Shown: positions 18,194 through 26,467 of the stretch, one piece after another
Layout: every line of letters begins with the position of its first letter
How positions within the stretch are numbered: the first letter of the stretch is position 1
Origin: Candidatus Scalindua sp.
GTDB taxonomy: Bacteria; Planctomycetota; Brocadiia; Brocadiales; Scalinduaceae
NCBI GenBank assembly: GCA_021776915.1
Contig: JAIQZU010000033.1
Location: 104,184 to 168,183 of the forward strand
DNA: 64,000 nucleotides
Reading direction: 5' to 3'
Notes under the pieces: generated by a model
The model's input: the letters and a program-made list of their open reading frames with translations, nothing else
The model's database searches: none
Told to the model about the DNA's origin: nothing
Made by a program: the position numbers and the translations under genes

Positions 18194-18754
18194 TTACTCA
18201 ATAAACCTCTCCAGAGGGATGGTATATGAAATAGCGCCCAGCAAGTCTCCGAGTTTTTTATCATGATGACAAATAGTACAACCTTCCGCAACCACACTTA
18301 CGCTTGTAGCTGCCATTAAATAGTATTCACCTTCCTTCTTTTCAACCCTTTCATAATAGGATCTCCCATTAACTATTTTTTCTAGCGCATCTCTTTCAAA
18401 TTTGTTTTTGGGGATGTTATCCGGATTATTTGGTGTGCCGGTCGCATCAATTAGTCTCGCCTTAAACCATCCTTTTCTATCCATTTTAAAAAAGACTTTT
18501 TTGAATAAAGTAGCGGCGGAAAACATAGTCGGGTCTTTCACATATTCCTCTGCAATAAGTACAATAAATGCCTTATTCATATCATCAAGCATCTTTACCG
18601 TCTGTCCCGCCCTATGCACTGCCTTATCTAATGAAATTTCGTCAGGACGTATAAATTGATTTCCCTGCAAATATTCTTCCGCCATTACCGCTAAACTCGT
18701 GAAGTATAACGTTACTAAAAATATCATAAACCACCCTGCAACCTTTTTTGCCAT
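18194..18754 (-). CDS. DUF3365 (Tll0287-like) periplasmic c-heme protein
   Basis: 186 residues with an N-terminal signal peptide (A-K-K-V-A-G-W then a hydrophobic run ending A-V-M-A). The body matches its neighbour closely: A-R-L-I-D-A-T-G-T-P-N-N-P-D-N, K-F-E-R-D-A-L-E, and the heme site C-T-I-C-H followed by L-G-D-L-L-G-A-I-S-Y. GGAGGGGG precedes the ATG. First gene of a tandem pair, evidently a duplication. Tandem copies may form a heterodimer or handle different ligands. The heme iron's distal environment cannot be judged. Confidence 0.85.
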   Translation of the reverse strand: MAKKVAGWFMIFLVTLYFTSLAVMAEEYLQGNQFIRPDEISLDKAVHRAGQTVKMLDDMNKAFIVLIAEEYVKDPTMFSAATLFKKVFFKMDRKGWFKARLIDATGTPNNPDNIPKNKFERDALEKIVNGRSYYERVEKKEGEYYLMAATSVSVVAEGCTICHHDKKLGDLLGAISYTIPLERFIE

Positions 18755-19202
18755 AAGTATCCCCCTCCATGTCTAAAAGGATAAAAGAAAGTATCATTTT
18801 CTTTTCTATTAGTCTTAAGTGCTTTATAATATATCATATACACTCTTTTCACAACCACTTCTTTCTAAAATAAAATAGCATGAATATACCTATAGCCACT
18901 ACTACATGTTCAAGTGAATTGTAACTAATTCCTATTGGCAGTTATTATGAAAAAGAGCGTTTGCCTTGTAATATGAAATATTTGAGACATTGTTTGAAAC
19001 AAAGGTATTGATTGAAAGATAGTTTAAGGAGTATAATAGAGTTTACTCACATAGCTCGTCTGGATACTTGTAAACTGCCCCAGAGACGGTGGAATCAATA
19101 CCGTCAGTTTTCACTACGTTCCAACAGGCTGTATTAAACCAAACTCTAACTTTAAATGTGGTACAAATAACGGGAGCAAGTCAAAATTAAATATGAAATT
19201 GT
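18755..19202. other. Divergent promoter region with repeat-like sequence
   Basis: This region separates the leftward heme-protein pair from the rightward AstE-like gene. A stretch at about 18926-18985 resembles 30326-30380 (shared GTTATTAT(G/A)AAA...TGTAATAT/TGCAATAT words), and GACGGT/ACCGTC forms a small hairpin at about 19088-19108. No gene seen. Confidence 0.45.
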
Positions 19203-20216
19203 ATGTACGGCATATTAGAACGCGGGAATATGATGAAAAGTAACCTGTCACACAATATTGCTCCTGTTAAAGTCAGCTATTCTTTCATTAAGATAATGAC
19301 GGGTTCGGACTTATCGCTAAAACGGCTGCCCATTATGTCGGCTAAAAGCGCAAAACCAGGGCCTGTTGTCTGGCTCACTGCATGCGGCCATGGTGATGAG
19401 GTATGCGGCATAGTTATTGTTCAGGAAATATTTAAAAACATCCGTAAAAGACTTTTACGAGGGACAATTTGTGCGTTTCCACTTATGAATCCCATAGGGT
19501 TTGAGACCGCTTCACGCAACATTACGGTGAGCAGAGAGGACCTTAACAGGTCTTTTCCAGGTAATCTTACCGGCACTCTGGGAGAAAGGTTGGCAAATCG
19601 CATCTTTAGCACAATAATGGACACATCTCCCAACCTTGTAATAGACCTCCATAACGACTGGACAAAGTCTATTCCATACACGTTAATAGACCATAATCCC
19701 GGGCATTCTCATAAAACAGCATATGATAAAACAAAAATATTTGCCAGACACTCCGGCTTTGTCTCTATAGTGGATACAGAAAAACTGACTAATACCCTTT
19801 CTTATAATCTTCTTTTGAACGATATTCCTGCTTTGACGTTCGAACTATGTGAACCTTACCTTATTAACGAAAAGAATGTTAAATATGGGTTAGACTCTAT
19901 CTCGAATATTCTGTCACATCTTGGTATGATAAAACCGTTGACAGAGCGCTTTGGTTACCCGGCGCCAGTTGCTTACAGAGCGGGAAAGCTGCTCAGATAC
20001 ACAGATAAACCATACAGTTCCAAGAGCGGTATCATCAGGTTCATAGCGAAACCGGGAGAAGAGATCAAAAGAGGTCAGCCATTTGCAAAGATTGTAAATG
20101 CCTTTGGGAAACATCAGGAAACGATTGTGGCGGATAATGATGCTATTGTTCTAGGCCATTCTGATTCATCTGTTGTTTTCCCCGGTATGCCGATAATGGC
20201 ATTCGGCATAATCTGA
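19203..20216 (+). CDS. Succinylglutamate desuccinylase/aspartoacylase-family zinc hydrolase
   Basis: 337 residues of the M14-like AstE/AspA family. The zinc site is visible: A-C-G-H-G-D-E (His and Glu ligands, about residues 58-64), the R-E-D-L-N-R-S-F-P-G motif, and V-I-D-L-H-N-D with the third ligand His. The C-terminal part has the small beta-barrel typical of the family (I-I-R-F-I-A-K-P-G-E-E-I-K-R-G). Members cleave N-acyl groups from amino acids or peptide-like amides. The start is uncertain: ATG 19203 or the ATG-ATG pair at 19230; neither has a clear Shine-Dalgarno. It converges on the methyltransferase/ATP-grasp gene, ending six bases before that gene's stop. An amide-forming ligase beside an amide-cleaving hydrolase suggests a shared metabolite. 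Confidence 0.8.
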   Translation: MYGILERGNMMKSNLSHNIAPVKVSYSFIKIMTGSDLSLKRLPIMSAKSAKPGPVVWLTACGHGDEVCGIVIVQEIFKNIRKRLLRGTICAFPLMNPIGFETASRNITVSREDLNRSFPGNLTGTLGERLANRIFSTIMDTSPNLVIDLHNDWTKSIPYTLIDHNPGHSHKTAYDKTKIFARHSGFVSIVDTEKLTNTLSYNLLLNDIPALTFELCEPYLINEKNVKYGLDSISNILSHLGMIKPLTERFGYPAPVAYRAGKLLRYTDKPYSSKSGIIRFIAKPGEEIKRGQPFAKIVNAFGKHQETIVADNDAIVLGHSDSSVVFPGMPIMAFGII

Positions 20217-20222
20217 AAAGGA

Positions 20223-22157
20223 TTATGTATTTTTTTTCGCTTTACTATACCTCTCCTCACATGCTCTCAAGATATTTTCTAACATTTCAGCGTACGAAAG
20301 TCCCGCGAATTTAGCCATCTTTGCCAGGTGGCCATCCCAACACCAGCCCGGGTTCGGATTTGCTTCAAGCAGTCTTGGTGTCCCATTTGCATCCAATCGC
20401 CAGTCAAACCTCGCATAATCACGGCATTCAAGTCTTTCAAAAAGTTTAATACAGCTTGCAACCAGGAACCTCTCTGTTTCTTCAGGCAGTTCCGCGGGAA
20501 CAGAGTCTATCTTGCCATAAGGAGATTCCGGTTTCCATTTGGCCTCATAACCGCAGATTTTTGGCAGATCAGGAGGCAACGTCGAATAGTCTTCCTTAAT
20601 GATCGGAAGCGCTAAATATGATTCGGGAGGATTGCCGATAATGCCTACGCTTATGTCTTCTCCTTCAAGAAACTCTTCTACAATAATGGGTTTGTCGTAT
20701 CCCATATTCTTACGCACATGTAAAAGAGCGTTTTCCAGTCCTTCTAAATTATTGCACACGCTAAATTGATTGATCCCAAAGCTGGAATCTCCGAAATTCG
20801 GCTTTACAATTACCGGGAAGTCTATCTGCAATTCAATAAAATTCGTGTCTTCAGGATTAATAAGGAAGGCGCGTGGAACTGGGATTCCCATCTCTTTGGC
20901 AATCCCTCTGACAAGTGATTTATCGTAACAATACGCAAGGCATTGAGGAGTTCCTCCCGTATATTTAAGATTGAGGATTTCCAGCAATGAAGGAACGTGC
21001 AGCTCTTTTGTGGCGTCATTGTTGAAACCTTCGTCACAAAGATTGAAGACAAAATCAAATTTGTTTATATTCTTACTGAGATCATTAATCAGTGTATCAT
21101 GTTTGTCGAAGTATACAAAATTATATTCCTTTAATTCTGCTAACATCTTTTTCAATTCATTGATTGTGAAAAAGTCATCTTCATCAAAGCTCCCGCTGGG
21201 TTTTACTCTGTCAAGTTTTCGGTGATCACCCATTGCCACGGCAATTGTCTTCGTGACTGCTTGCCGCTTCTTTACAGGAGTCCATTCTTTCTTGACCACA
21301 GCGGTAATGATAATCCGCCTTTCCATCATTCCCAGGTCCTGTTTTCTTTGCGAATCAGTAGACAATTCAGCATGGAAATCTATGTCTACAAATCCTGACC
21401 TTTTCAGCAGATCACTTGCGCTTTCTTTGGTGTAAAGCCTTTCCGCATAGAATTGATCCGCTATTACGCCTTTTCTTACATTGCTAATCACTTCTCTCGA
21501 TATTAATCTTTCACCATCTGCCGATAGAGAACGCTCCCTGCACACAAAATAGTTCTTATTAATCCATTCCCAGCTCCGGGGCTGAAAGTTGTCTTTCATA
21601 TAGCAACCGTCTGTAATATCTATAAGCAATTTACCGGATGGTTTCAGAACCCGCATCACCTCTCGGAGAATGGCTATATCATCCTCAATGGTTTCAAAAT
21701 AACCAAAACTATTGCCGGCTATAAGCACATAATCGAACTTATCGGGAAGAAATGGCATTTTTCTGGCATCTCCTTCTTTGAAGGTAACGTTAAATCCTTC
21801 TTTTCGATTGATTGATCTTGCTCTATTAACAAGATAATGAGAACGATCCAGTCCGAAGATATTTTTGAATCCGCATCTTGCCAGTTCCAGGGAGTGACGG
21901 CCCTGTCCACAGCATAAATCCAGAATCGCACTCTCTTTTGGCGGGGACAATACACTCAGGAACAGATCGATTTCGGTTTTAGTAACGGCGTCATCTTCTA
22001 CAACATCACCATCGGTTCTTAAATAATTGGCGTTAAATATCTCTCTCCACCAATCAGCCTTGACATAGCTTTCAAGATTTTCAACAGGACCTATCGATTT
22101 CAATAGTCCTGCGCTTTGCAGTCTGCTAGTTTTTGATTTGGGTTTTTTAATTGTCAT
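20223..22157 (-). CDS. Methyltransferase fused to D-Ala-D-Ala ligase-like ATP-grasp enzyme
   Basis: 644 residues. Residues about 35-300 form a class I SAM methyltransferase: I-L-D-L-C-C-G-Q-G-R-H motif I near 79-89, an acidic G-L-D end of strand 2, and D-Y-V-L-I-A-G-N-S-F. After a lysine-rich linker, residues about 310-640 form an ATP-grasp ligase of the D-alanine-D-alanine ligase type: F-N-L-C-D-E-G-F, P-V-I-V-K-P-N-F, G-D-S-S-F-G-I, V-E-E-F-L-E-G-E-D-I-S-V, and L-L-E-A-N-P-N-P-G-W with Mg-binding Glu/Asn. Such ligases join carboxylates to amines through acyl phosphates. No signal peptide. The fusion suggests a methylated amino acid amide or dipeptide product; the identity is unknown. True cell-wall Ddl is unlikely given the fusion and the hydrolase neighbour. 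Confidence 0.85.
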   Translation of the reverse strand: MTIKKPKSKTSRLQSAGLLKSIGPVENLESYVKADWWREIFNANYLRTDGDVVEDDAVTKTEIDLFLSVLSPPKESAILDLCCGQGRHSLELARCGFKNIFGLDRSHYLVNRARSINRKEGFNVTFKEGDARKMPFLPDKFDYVLIAGNSFGYFETIEDDIAILREVMRVLKPSGKLLIDITDGCYMKDNFQPRSWEWINKNYFVCRERSLSADGERLISREVISNVRKGVIADQFYAERLYTKESASDLLKRSGFVDIDFHAELSTDSQRKQDLGMMERRIIITAVVKKEWTPVKKRQAVTKTIAVAMGDHRKLDRVKPSGSFDEDDFFTINELKKMLAELKEYNFVYFDKHDTLINDLSKNINKFDFVFNLCDEGFNNDATKELHVPSLLEILNLKYTGGTPQCLAYCYDKSLVRGIAKEMGIPVPRAFLINPEDTNFIELQIDFPVIVKPNFGDSSFGINQFSVCNNLEGLENALLHVRKNMGYDKPIIVEEFLEGEDISVGIIGNPPESYLALPIIKEDYSTLPPDLPKICGYEAKWKPESPYGKIDSVPAELPEETERFLVASCIKLFERLECRDYARFDWRLDANGTPRLLEANPNPGWCWDGHLAKMAKFAGLSYAEMLENILRACEERYSKAKKNT

Positions 22158-22803
22158 TTATCAGTTGGTCTCCAAAAATTGTACGCGTATGCAGGTAAAT
22201 TGTTGGTATTGTAAGATTGTCTGAGAACCAGCAGCAGTTTCTTTGAACGAACATAACTAAAGAAATCTTGAGAAAGATTCGTTAGCTGAAAATAGCCTTG
22301 TACCTTCCCTGCTATGTAATTATTCTTCTGAAAATTTATGTTTATTTTTAAATTATGTTATATACTAAAACATGTTCAGAGCAAGAAAATTTTAGCCACA
22401 TCCTCTTTATCAGAACCTTTTTCTTTTGAACAAAAGCAGCATAACTAAACGTTGAATTCAAATTGTCATTTCCCATTCTGGATTTATTCCAGAAACCGTC
22501 AGAATATTTTTTTGCATTCTGTTTTCCGTAAAATATGTAATATGACCAGGCCCTGTATAGTAAGACCAGATACAATATGCCATTATTACAAATGGCATTC
22601 AAGAGGAATGATAACAAACCTGACTTTTGTCTCAATAGGTGACCCCGTCTTTTCCGGTAATACCCTTCTTAATCAGAGGGAAATGAAGCTGTACTAACTA
22701 ATAGAAAATGATAAAATACTCATATGCAGTCCGGACCGGACTTGCCTTTTTCAGTTCATCTGAAATGCCTGAAGAAACGAAAAGCTAATAAGGGAATACT
22801 GTT
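22158..22803. other. Intergenic region, no gene seen
   Basis: 645 bases of AT-rich DNA between divergent genes. Short frames exist on both strands but show no recognisable features or ribosome sites. AAGGGAAT lies ahead of the ATG at 22804. Regulatory signals for both flanking genes must be here, but I cannot place them. Confidence 0.45.
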
Positions 22804-24549
22804 ATGGTACATATAGAACATTATAAGCGACATACTGAGGAAGACAGATTAATACTGATAAAAGAGTCTTTAGAGTTTATTTACTCTGAGGAGGATTCTG
22901 CTCATGCCTATGCGCAGATACTTAAGTTAATCAACAGGTATAAACAGAAAGTGAAGAGTACCCCGTATTATGTAACTCAAAAGGATATAATACTCATAAC
23001 ATACGGAGATCAAGTCTTTCATCATGGCGAGACTCCACTCGCCACGTTAAGCAGATTCCTGAATGATTATGTTCAGGATGTCATTAACTCTGTGCATATA
23101 TTACCGTTTTACCCATACTCTTCCGATGACGGTTTTTCTATTGTAAACTATAAAGGTGTCTGTCCACTCAAGGGGTCCTGGAAAGATATTGAAAATATCA
23201 GGAAAAATTACAGGATAATGTTTGACGGTGTTATTAATCATGTATCACAGTTAAACTACTGGTTCAGTCATTTCTTATCTGATATGCCGGCCTATGAAGA
23301 TTTCTTCATTGAAGTTGATCCGAGCACCGACTTGTCAAGTGTTGTAAGGCCAAGGACATCTCCCCTCTTGACTGAGTTTATTGACAGCGAGGGAAAGATC
23401 AGGAATATATGGACAACATTCAGCAGTGACCAGGTGGACCTGAATTATGCTAATTACAAAGTGTTATTAAAGGTTTTGGAGGTATTGCTTTTTTATATCG
23501 ACAAGGGCGCTTCGCTGATAAGACTTGATGCGATTGCATATATATGGAAAGAGCCGGGAACATCATGTGTTCATCTCCCGCAAACTCATGAATTGATCCA
23601 GCTTATGCGGGAGGTTATGCACGCGGTTGCGCCTGAGGTTATCATTATAACAGAGACAAATGTGCCACACGGCGAGAATATTTCGTATTTTGGAAGTGGC
23701 AGCGACGAAGCTCAAATGGTCTATAACTTTGCGCTTCCTCCGCTCCTGGCATTTTCTATCCTGAAAGCTGATACACGCAAACTTACAAACTGGGCAAAGG
23801 AGTTAAGTCTCCCGGATAGAGGGGTATGTTTCTTTAATTTTACAGCAAGTCATGATGGCGTCGGCGTAAGGGCAGTAAATGATATTCTGGACGATAAAGA
23901 AATGGGCTTTTTACTGAAATCATGTATCAATCATGGCGGACTGGTTTCATACAGAGCAAATGGAGATGAAGATGAGTCTCCTTACGAGTTAAACTGTAGT
24001 TATATGGATTTGTTAACAAATCCAATCGAAGGTGACACAATAAGAGTGAAAAGAATGATATTGTCACAGGCAGTAGTCCTTGCAATGCCTGGCGTTCCAG
24101 GCATCTACTTTCACTCTCTTGTCGGTTCAGGAAATTATCACGAAGCTGTCAGAAAAACCAGAGTCAATCGAACTATTAATAGAGACAAGTTAAACTACGA
24201 CAATCTGAAAGATCTGTTTGAAAAAGAAGGCAGTCCACAGAAAATACTTTTTAAAACTTATAAACAACTCTTATCGATAAGAATAAAAGAAGAGGCCTTT
24301 AATCCATTTGGCAGTTACGAGTTCCTGGACCTTGGCAGTAAGGTCTTTGCCATTAAACGATATGCAGAAAATAATGATGAATTCATATTAGCCATATTTA
24401 ACTTTGACGGTGAGAAAGTTGAAATAAATCTTCCTGAATGTGACACTGAACATTTCGTTGACATAATCACACATGTAAAAGTTCACAGGCATAATCTGCT
24501 ATTAGAACCTTATCAAATAGTCTGGCTGAAAAGACACAAGGAAATATAG
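22804..24549 (+). CDS. GH13_18 sucrose/glucosylglycerate-type phosphorylase
   Basis: 581 residues with the alpha-amylase barrel of GH13 subfamily 18. Landmarks: H-I-L-P-F-Y-P-Y-S-S-D-D-G-F at 98-111, D-G-V-I-N-H at 141-146, the nucleophile segment L-I-R-L-D-A-I-A-Y (Asp242), the acid/base I-I-T-E-T-N-V-P (Glu284) and F-T-A-S-H-D-G-V-G (Asp351). No signal peptide. The family cleaves sucrose or glucosylglycerate with phosphate to give alpha-glucose-1-phosphate. Length and the Y-x-W-K-E region resemble glucosylglycerate phosphorylases at least as well as sucrose phosphorylase, so I leave the substrate open. Marine bacteria use glucosylglycerate as a compatible solute, which would fit the mannoside genes nearby. 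Confidence 0.85.
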   Translation: MVHIEHYKRHTEEDRLILIKESLEFIYSEEDSAHAYAQILKLINRYKQKVKSTPYYVTQKDIILITYGDQVFHHGETPLATLSRFLNDYVQDVINSVHILPFYPYSSDDGFSIVNYKGVCPLKGSWKDIENIRKNYRIMFDGVINHVSQLNYWFSHFLSDMPAYEDFFIEVDPSTDLSSVVRPRTSPLLTEFIDSEGKIRNIWTTFSSDQVDLNYANYKVLLKVLEVLLFYIDKGASLIRLDAIAYIWKEPGTSCVHLPQTHELIQLMREVMHAVAPEVIIITETNVPHGENISYFGSGSDEAQMVYNFALPPLLAFSILKADTRKLTNWAKELSLPDRGVCFFNFTASHDGVGVRAVNDILDDKEMGFLLKSCINHGGLVSYRANGDEDESPYELNCSYMDLLTNPIEGDTIRVKRMILSQAVVLAMPGVPGIYFHSLVGSGNYHEAVRKTRVNRTINRDKLNYDNLKDLFEKEGSPQKILFKTYKQLLSIRIKEEAFNPFGSYEFLDLGSKVFAIKRYAENNDEFILAIFNFDGEKVEINLPECDTEHFVDIITHVKVHRHNLLLEPYQIVWLKRHKEI

Positions 24550-24586
24550 TGGCAATTACGTAATAACTTTTGCCTTACTGTAACCT

Positions 24587-24640
24587 GCCCCCGCCAGAAT
24601 GCACGTCGGGCTGGCGAACTGGCTGGCAGGCGGGTAGTCA
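24587..24640. repeat. GC-rich REP-like patch
   Basis: A GC-rich patch containing CTGCCCCCGCCAG and GGCTGGCAGGCGGGTAG, which can fold on itself, in AT-rich surroundings. It is similar in composition and words to 3281-3335. It lies downstream of the phosphorylase gene and could help end its transcription. Confidence 0.4.
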
Positions 24641-24763
24641 CTTCATCTTAACTTTATTGATGGGCATTATATTGTAAAAACTCCAGAAGGATTAAAAAAA
24701 GTGAAGATTTCAAATTCTGATAAAAAAAATATTAATGATGAAATAAAAATCGAAAAATTATAG
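24638..24763 (+). pseudogene. Truncated coding remnant
   Basis: A short in-frame stretch reading S-L-H-L-N-F-I-D-G-H-Y-I-V-K-T-P-E-G-L-K-K-V and ending at TAG 24761-24763 has coding-like composition. It is preceded at once by a stop codon and by the GC-rich patch, with no start. It looks like the 3' end of a lost gene at the border of the island that begins at 24843. The family is not identified. Confidence 0.3.
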
Positions 24764-24842
24764 TTTTAAACGCTCTGTATCACCGGTGAGAGTGGAGTGC
24801 CAGCAGAACTCACATCCGAGTGAATTCAGTTGTTATATGCCG

Positions 24843-26291
24843 TTAGTCGCGTTTTGGTAAAAACTCCAATGCTCTCTTGAATGCAGTAGTGTTGGCAACT
24901 TTATGTATTCTGCGTTGCGGAGCATCAATTAACAAATTAATGGCACGCTGAATATGGATATTTGAGTGCTTATCTTTAAGTAAATTCGCCAACTTCCTTG
25001 CTCTTTCGTCAGTTTTTCTTACACTAAGGATAGAGTTGAATTCAGTATCGTTGAACAAGTGAAGAAAATCAATGGCCTCTGTCTCTGTGAACCGATTAAT
25101 GTATTTCTTGTATAAATGTACTGCTGACTCATCTACTCCTTCACGGTAACCGAGTCCATTACCAATATAGCCTATGGAAATAACCTTAACCCATTGGCTT
25201 CGTGCAGGTCGCGGTACTGCACCAGTTGTTGGCAAGGAATCCTGTAATGCTCTAGCGTGTGGGTGTTCATTATGAAAATTATCCCAACCAAAGTGCACGC
25301 GCTTAAGCGTTTCTAGCTTTTCTAACAGTTCCCCGGCGAGACTGTCCTCATCCCGATATTGCAAACCACCAACAAGGTTTAGAAATTCTTCAGTTGCTTC
25401 TTTTCGTATGACTTCGGCATTTTTTCTAAAGATGCCGTATCTCGCCCCGATTTCAAACTTTCTGTCCTCCGAACTAGCTGGCCAGATATGTGGGGCTAAG
25501 TTTGCAATATTTGTTTTCGCCTGGGCAGAAATTTGTGGATCGGTAAACATCCCAAAAAAGGTCCATAGTATATCGTCTATCCTTTCTTGTGGCATTCTTT
25601 CAATATCATGTCCTATTGAAGGTATATCATTTACGGGAACAGCTACAGTGCGTATGTTATCAAGCAAACGCTTTACTGAAATTACGGAATGATCGGGTTC
25701 CGCAGTAATTGCATGACGTAGGCATACCCGAAGCCAACCAAGAATTTCAAAACCGTCTATGCTGTGGTCATTTGGATGGGCGGCACTGGCATGGTTTCGC
25801 ATATAGCTTACATGAACCAGCCGTTGATAGTTAACATCAGACAACAATCCAATTCTGCGGCAGGCTTCTAACAGATCGTGATCGCCAATCTGATCTAAAT
25901 CATCTTCTGTGTGTAGATTTTTATGACGAGAACTGATCTTTTCTGCAATAGAGAAAAAATAATCTAAGTCGAACTTAAATACCAGCCTTCGGAGTGCAGC
26001 GATGGTTTCGTCCCAAAGATAGTTGATCGCTCCATCGAAAAGACCAACTGCTATTGCCACCGCAAACTTTGTCAAATAGTACGACTTTTCACGTTGCTCT
26101 AAAGGTAGTATCGATAAAGCCTCTTCAAGCGCATTTATTACGTTTTTTCTTTCATCTATCGGATAGAGTACCTCCTGGGTTGGGAGTCCAAGCTCTTGTA
26201 TGTATTTAGCCAGCGGTTCATTAAAGCCTTCAATGGATTTCTGCAGATCCGCAGAAGGTCGAATAATAATTTCTTTTGGATCCTCTTTCAT
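24843..26291 (-). CDS. Unknown protein with HEPN-like RNx5H motif
   Basis: 482 residues, mostly helical, not assignable to a named family. At 165-172 it has R-N-H-A-S-A-A-H in a helical segment after Y-M. This matches the R-N-x4-6-H form of HEPN ribonuclease domains; similar motifs occur in Abi proteins and HEPN toxins. The C-terminal half has helix-rich, charged segments without catalytic signatures I can name. AAGGAA lies nine bases upstream of the ATG. It borders TIGR04141 and restriction-modification genes, all leftward, so a defence role is plausible. The HEPN reading rests on a short motif only; a structure prediction would decide. Confidence 0.55.
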   Translation of the reverse strand: MKEDPKEIIIRPSADLQKSIEGFNEPLAKYIQELGLPTQEVLYPIDERKNVINALEEALSILPLEQREKSYYLTKFAVAIAVGLFDGAINYLWDETIAALRRLVFKFDLDYFFSIAEKISSRHKNLHTEDDLDQIGDHDLLEACRRIGLLSDVNYQRLVHVSYMRNHASAAHPNDHSIDGFEILGWLRVCLRHAITAEPDHSVISVKRLLDNIRTVAVPVNDIPSIGHDIERMPQERIDDILWTFFGMFTDPQISAQAKTNIANLAPHIWPASSEDRKFEIGARYGIFRKNAEVIRKEATEEFLNLVGGLQYRDEDSLAGELLEKLETLKRVHFGWDNFHNEHPHARALQDSLPTTGAVPRPARSQWVKVISIGYIGNGLGYREGVDESAVHLYKKYINRFTETEAIDFLHLFNDTEFNSILSVRKTDERARKLANLLKDKHSNIHIQRAINLLIDAPQRRIHKVANTTAFKRALEFLPKRD

Positions 26292-26467
26292 ATAATTATT
26301 CCTTCTTCGGTTAAGTTCGTGGCATATAGGTTCTTTTACAGTTACTGTATAGTAACGGATTTTATAGTATATCTGAATTGCTTCAAGTGTATTCCTTATT
26401 CAAGGTCTGAGCTAAATCATATTGCAGTTTTTTTCCTGTCAATAGGTAACTCTAGTTTTCTAACATT

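Noticed and set aside
22348..22697. Short frames on both strands between 22.1 and 22.8 kb
   Set aside because: No ribosome sites, no recognisable motifs and AT-driven composition.
24785..24842. Integron attC-like end (GTTATATGCC) after the 482-residue gene
   Set aside because: Only one short box resembles attC. No paired R/L boxes, no integrase and no cassette array were found.
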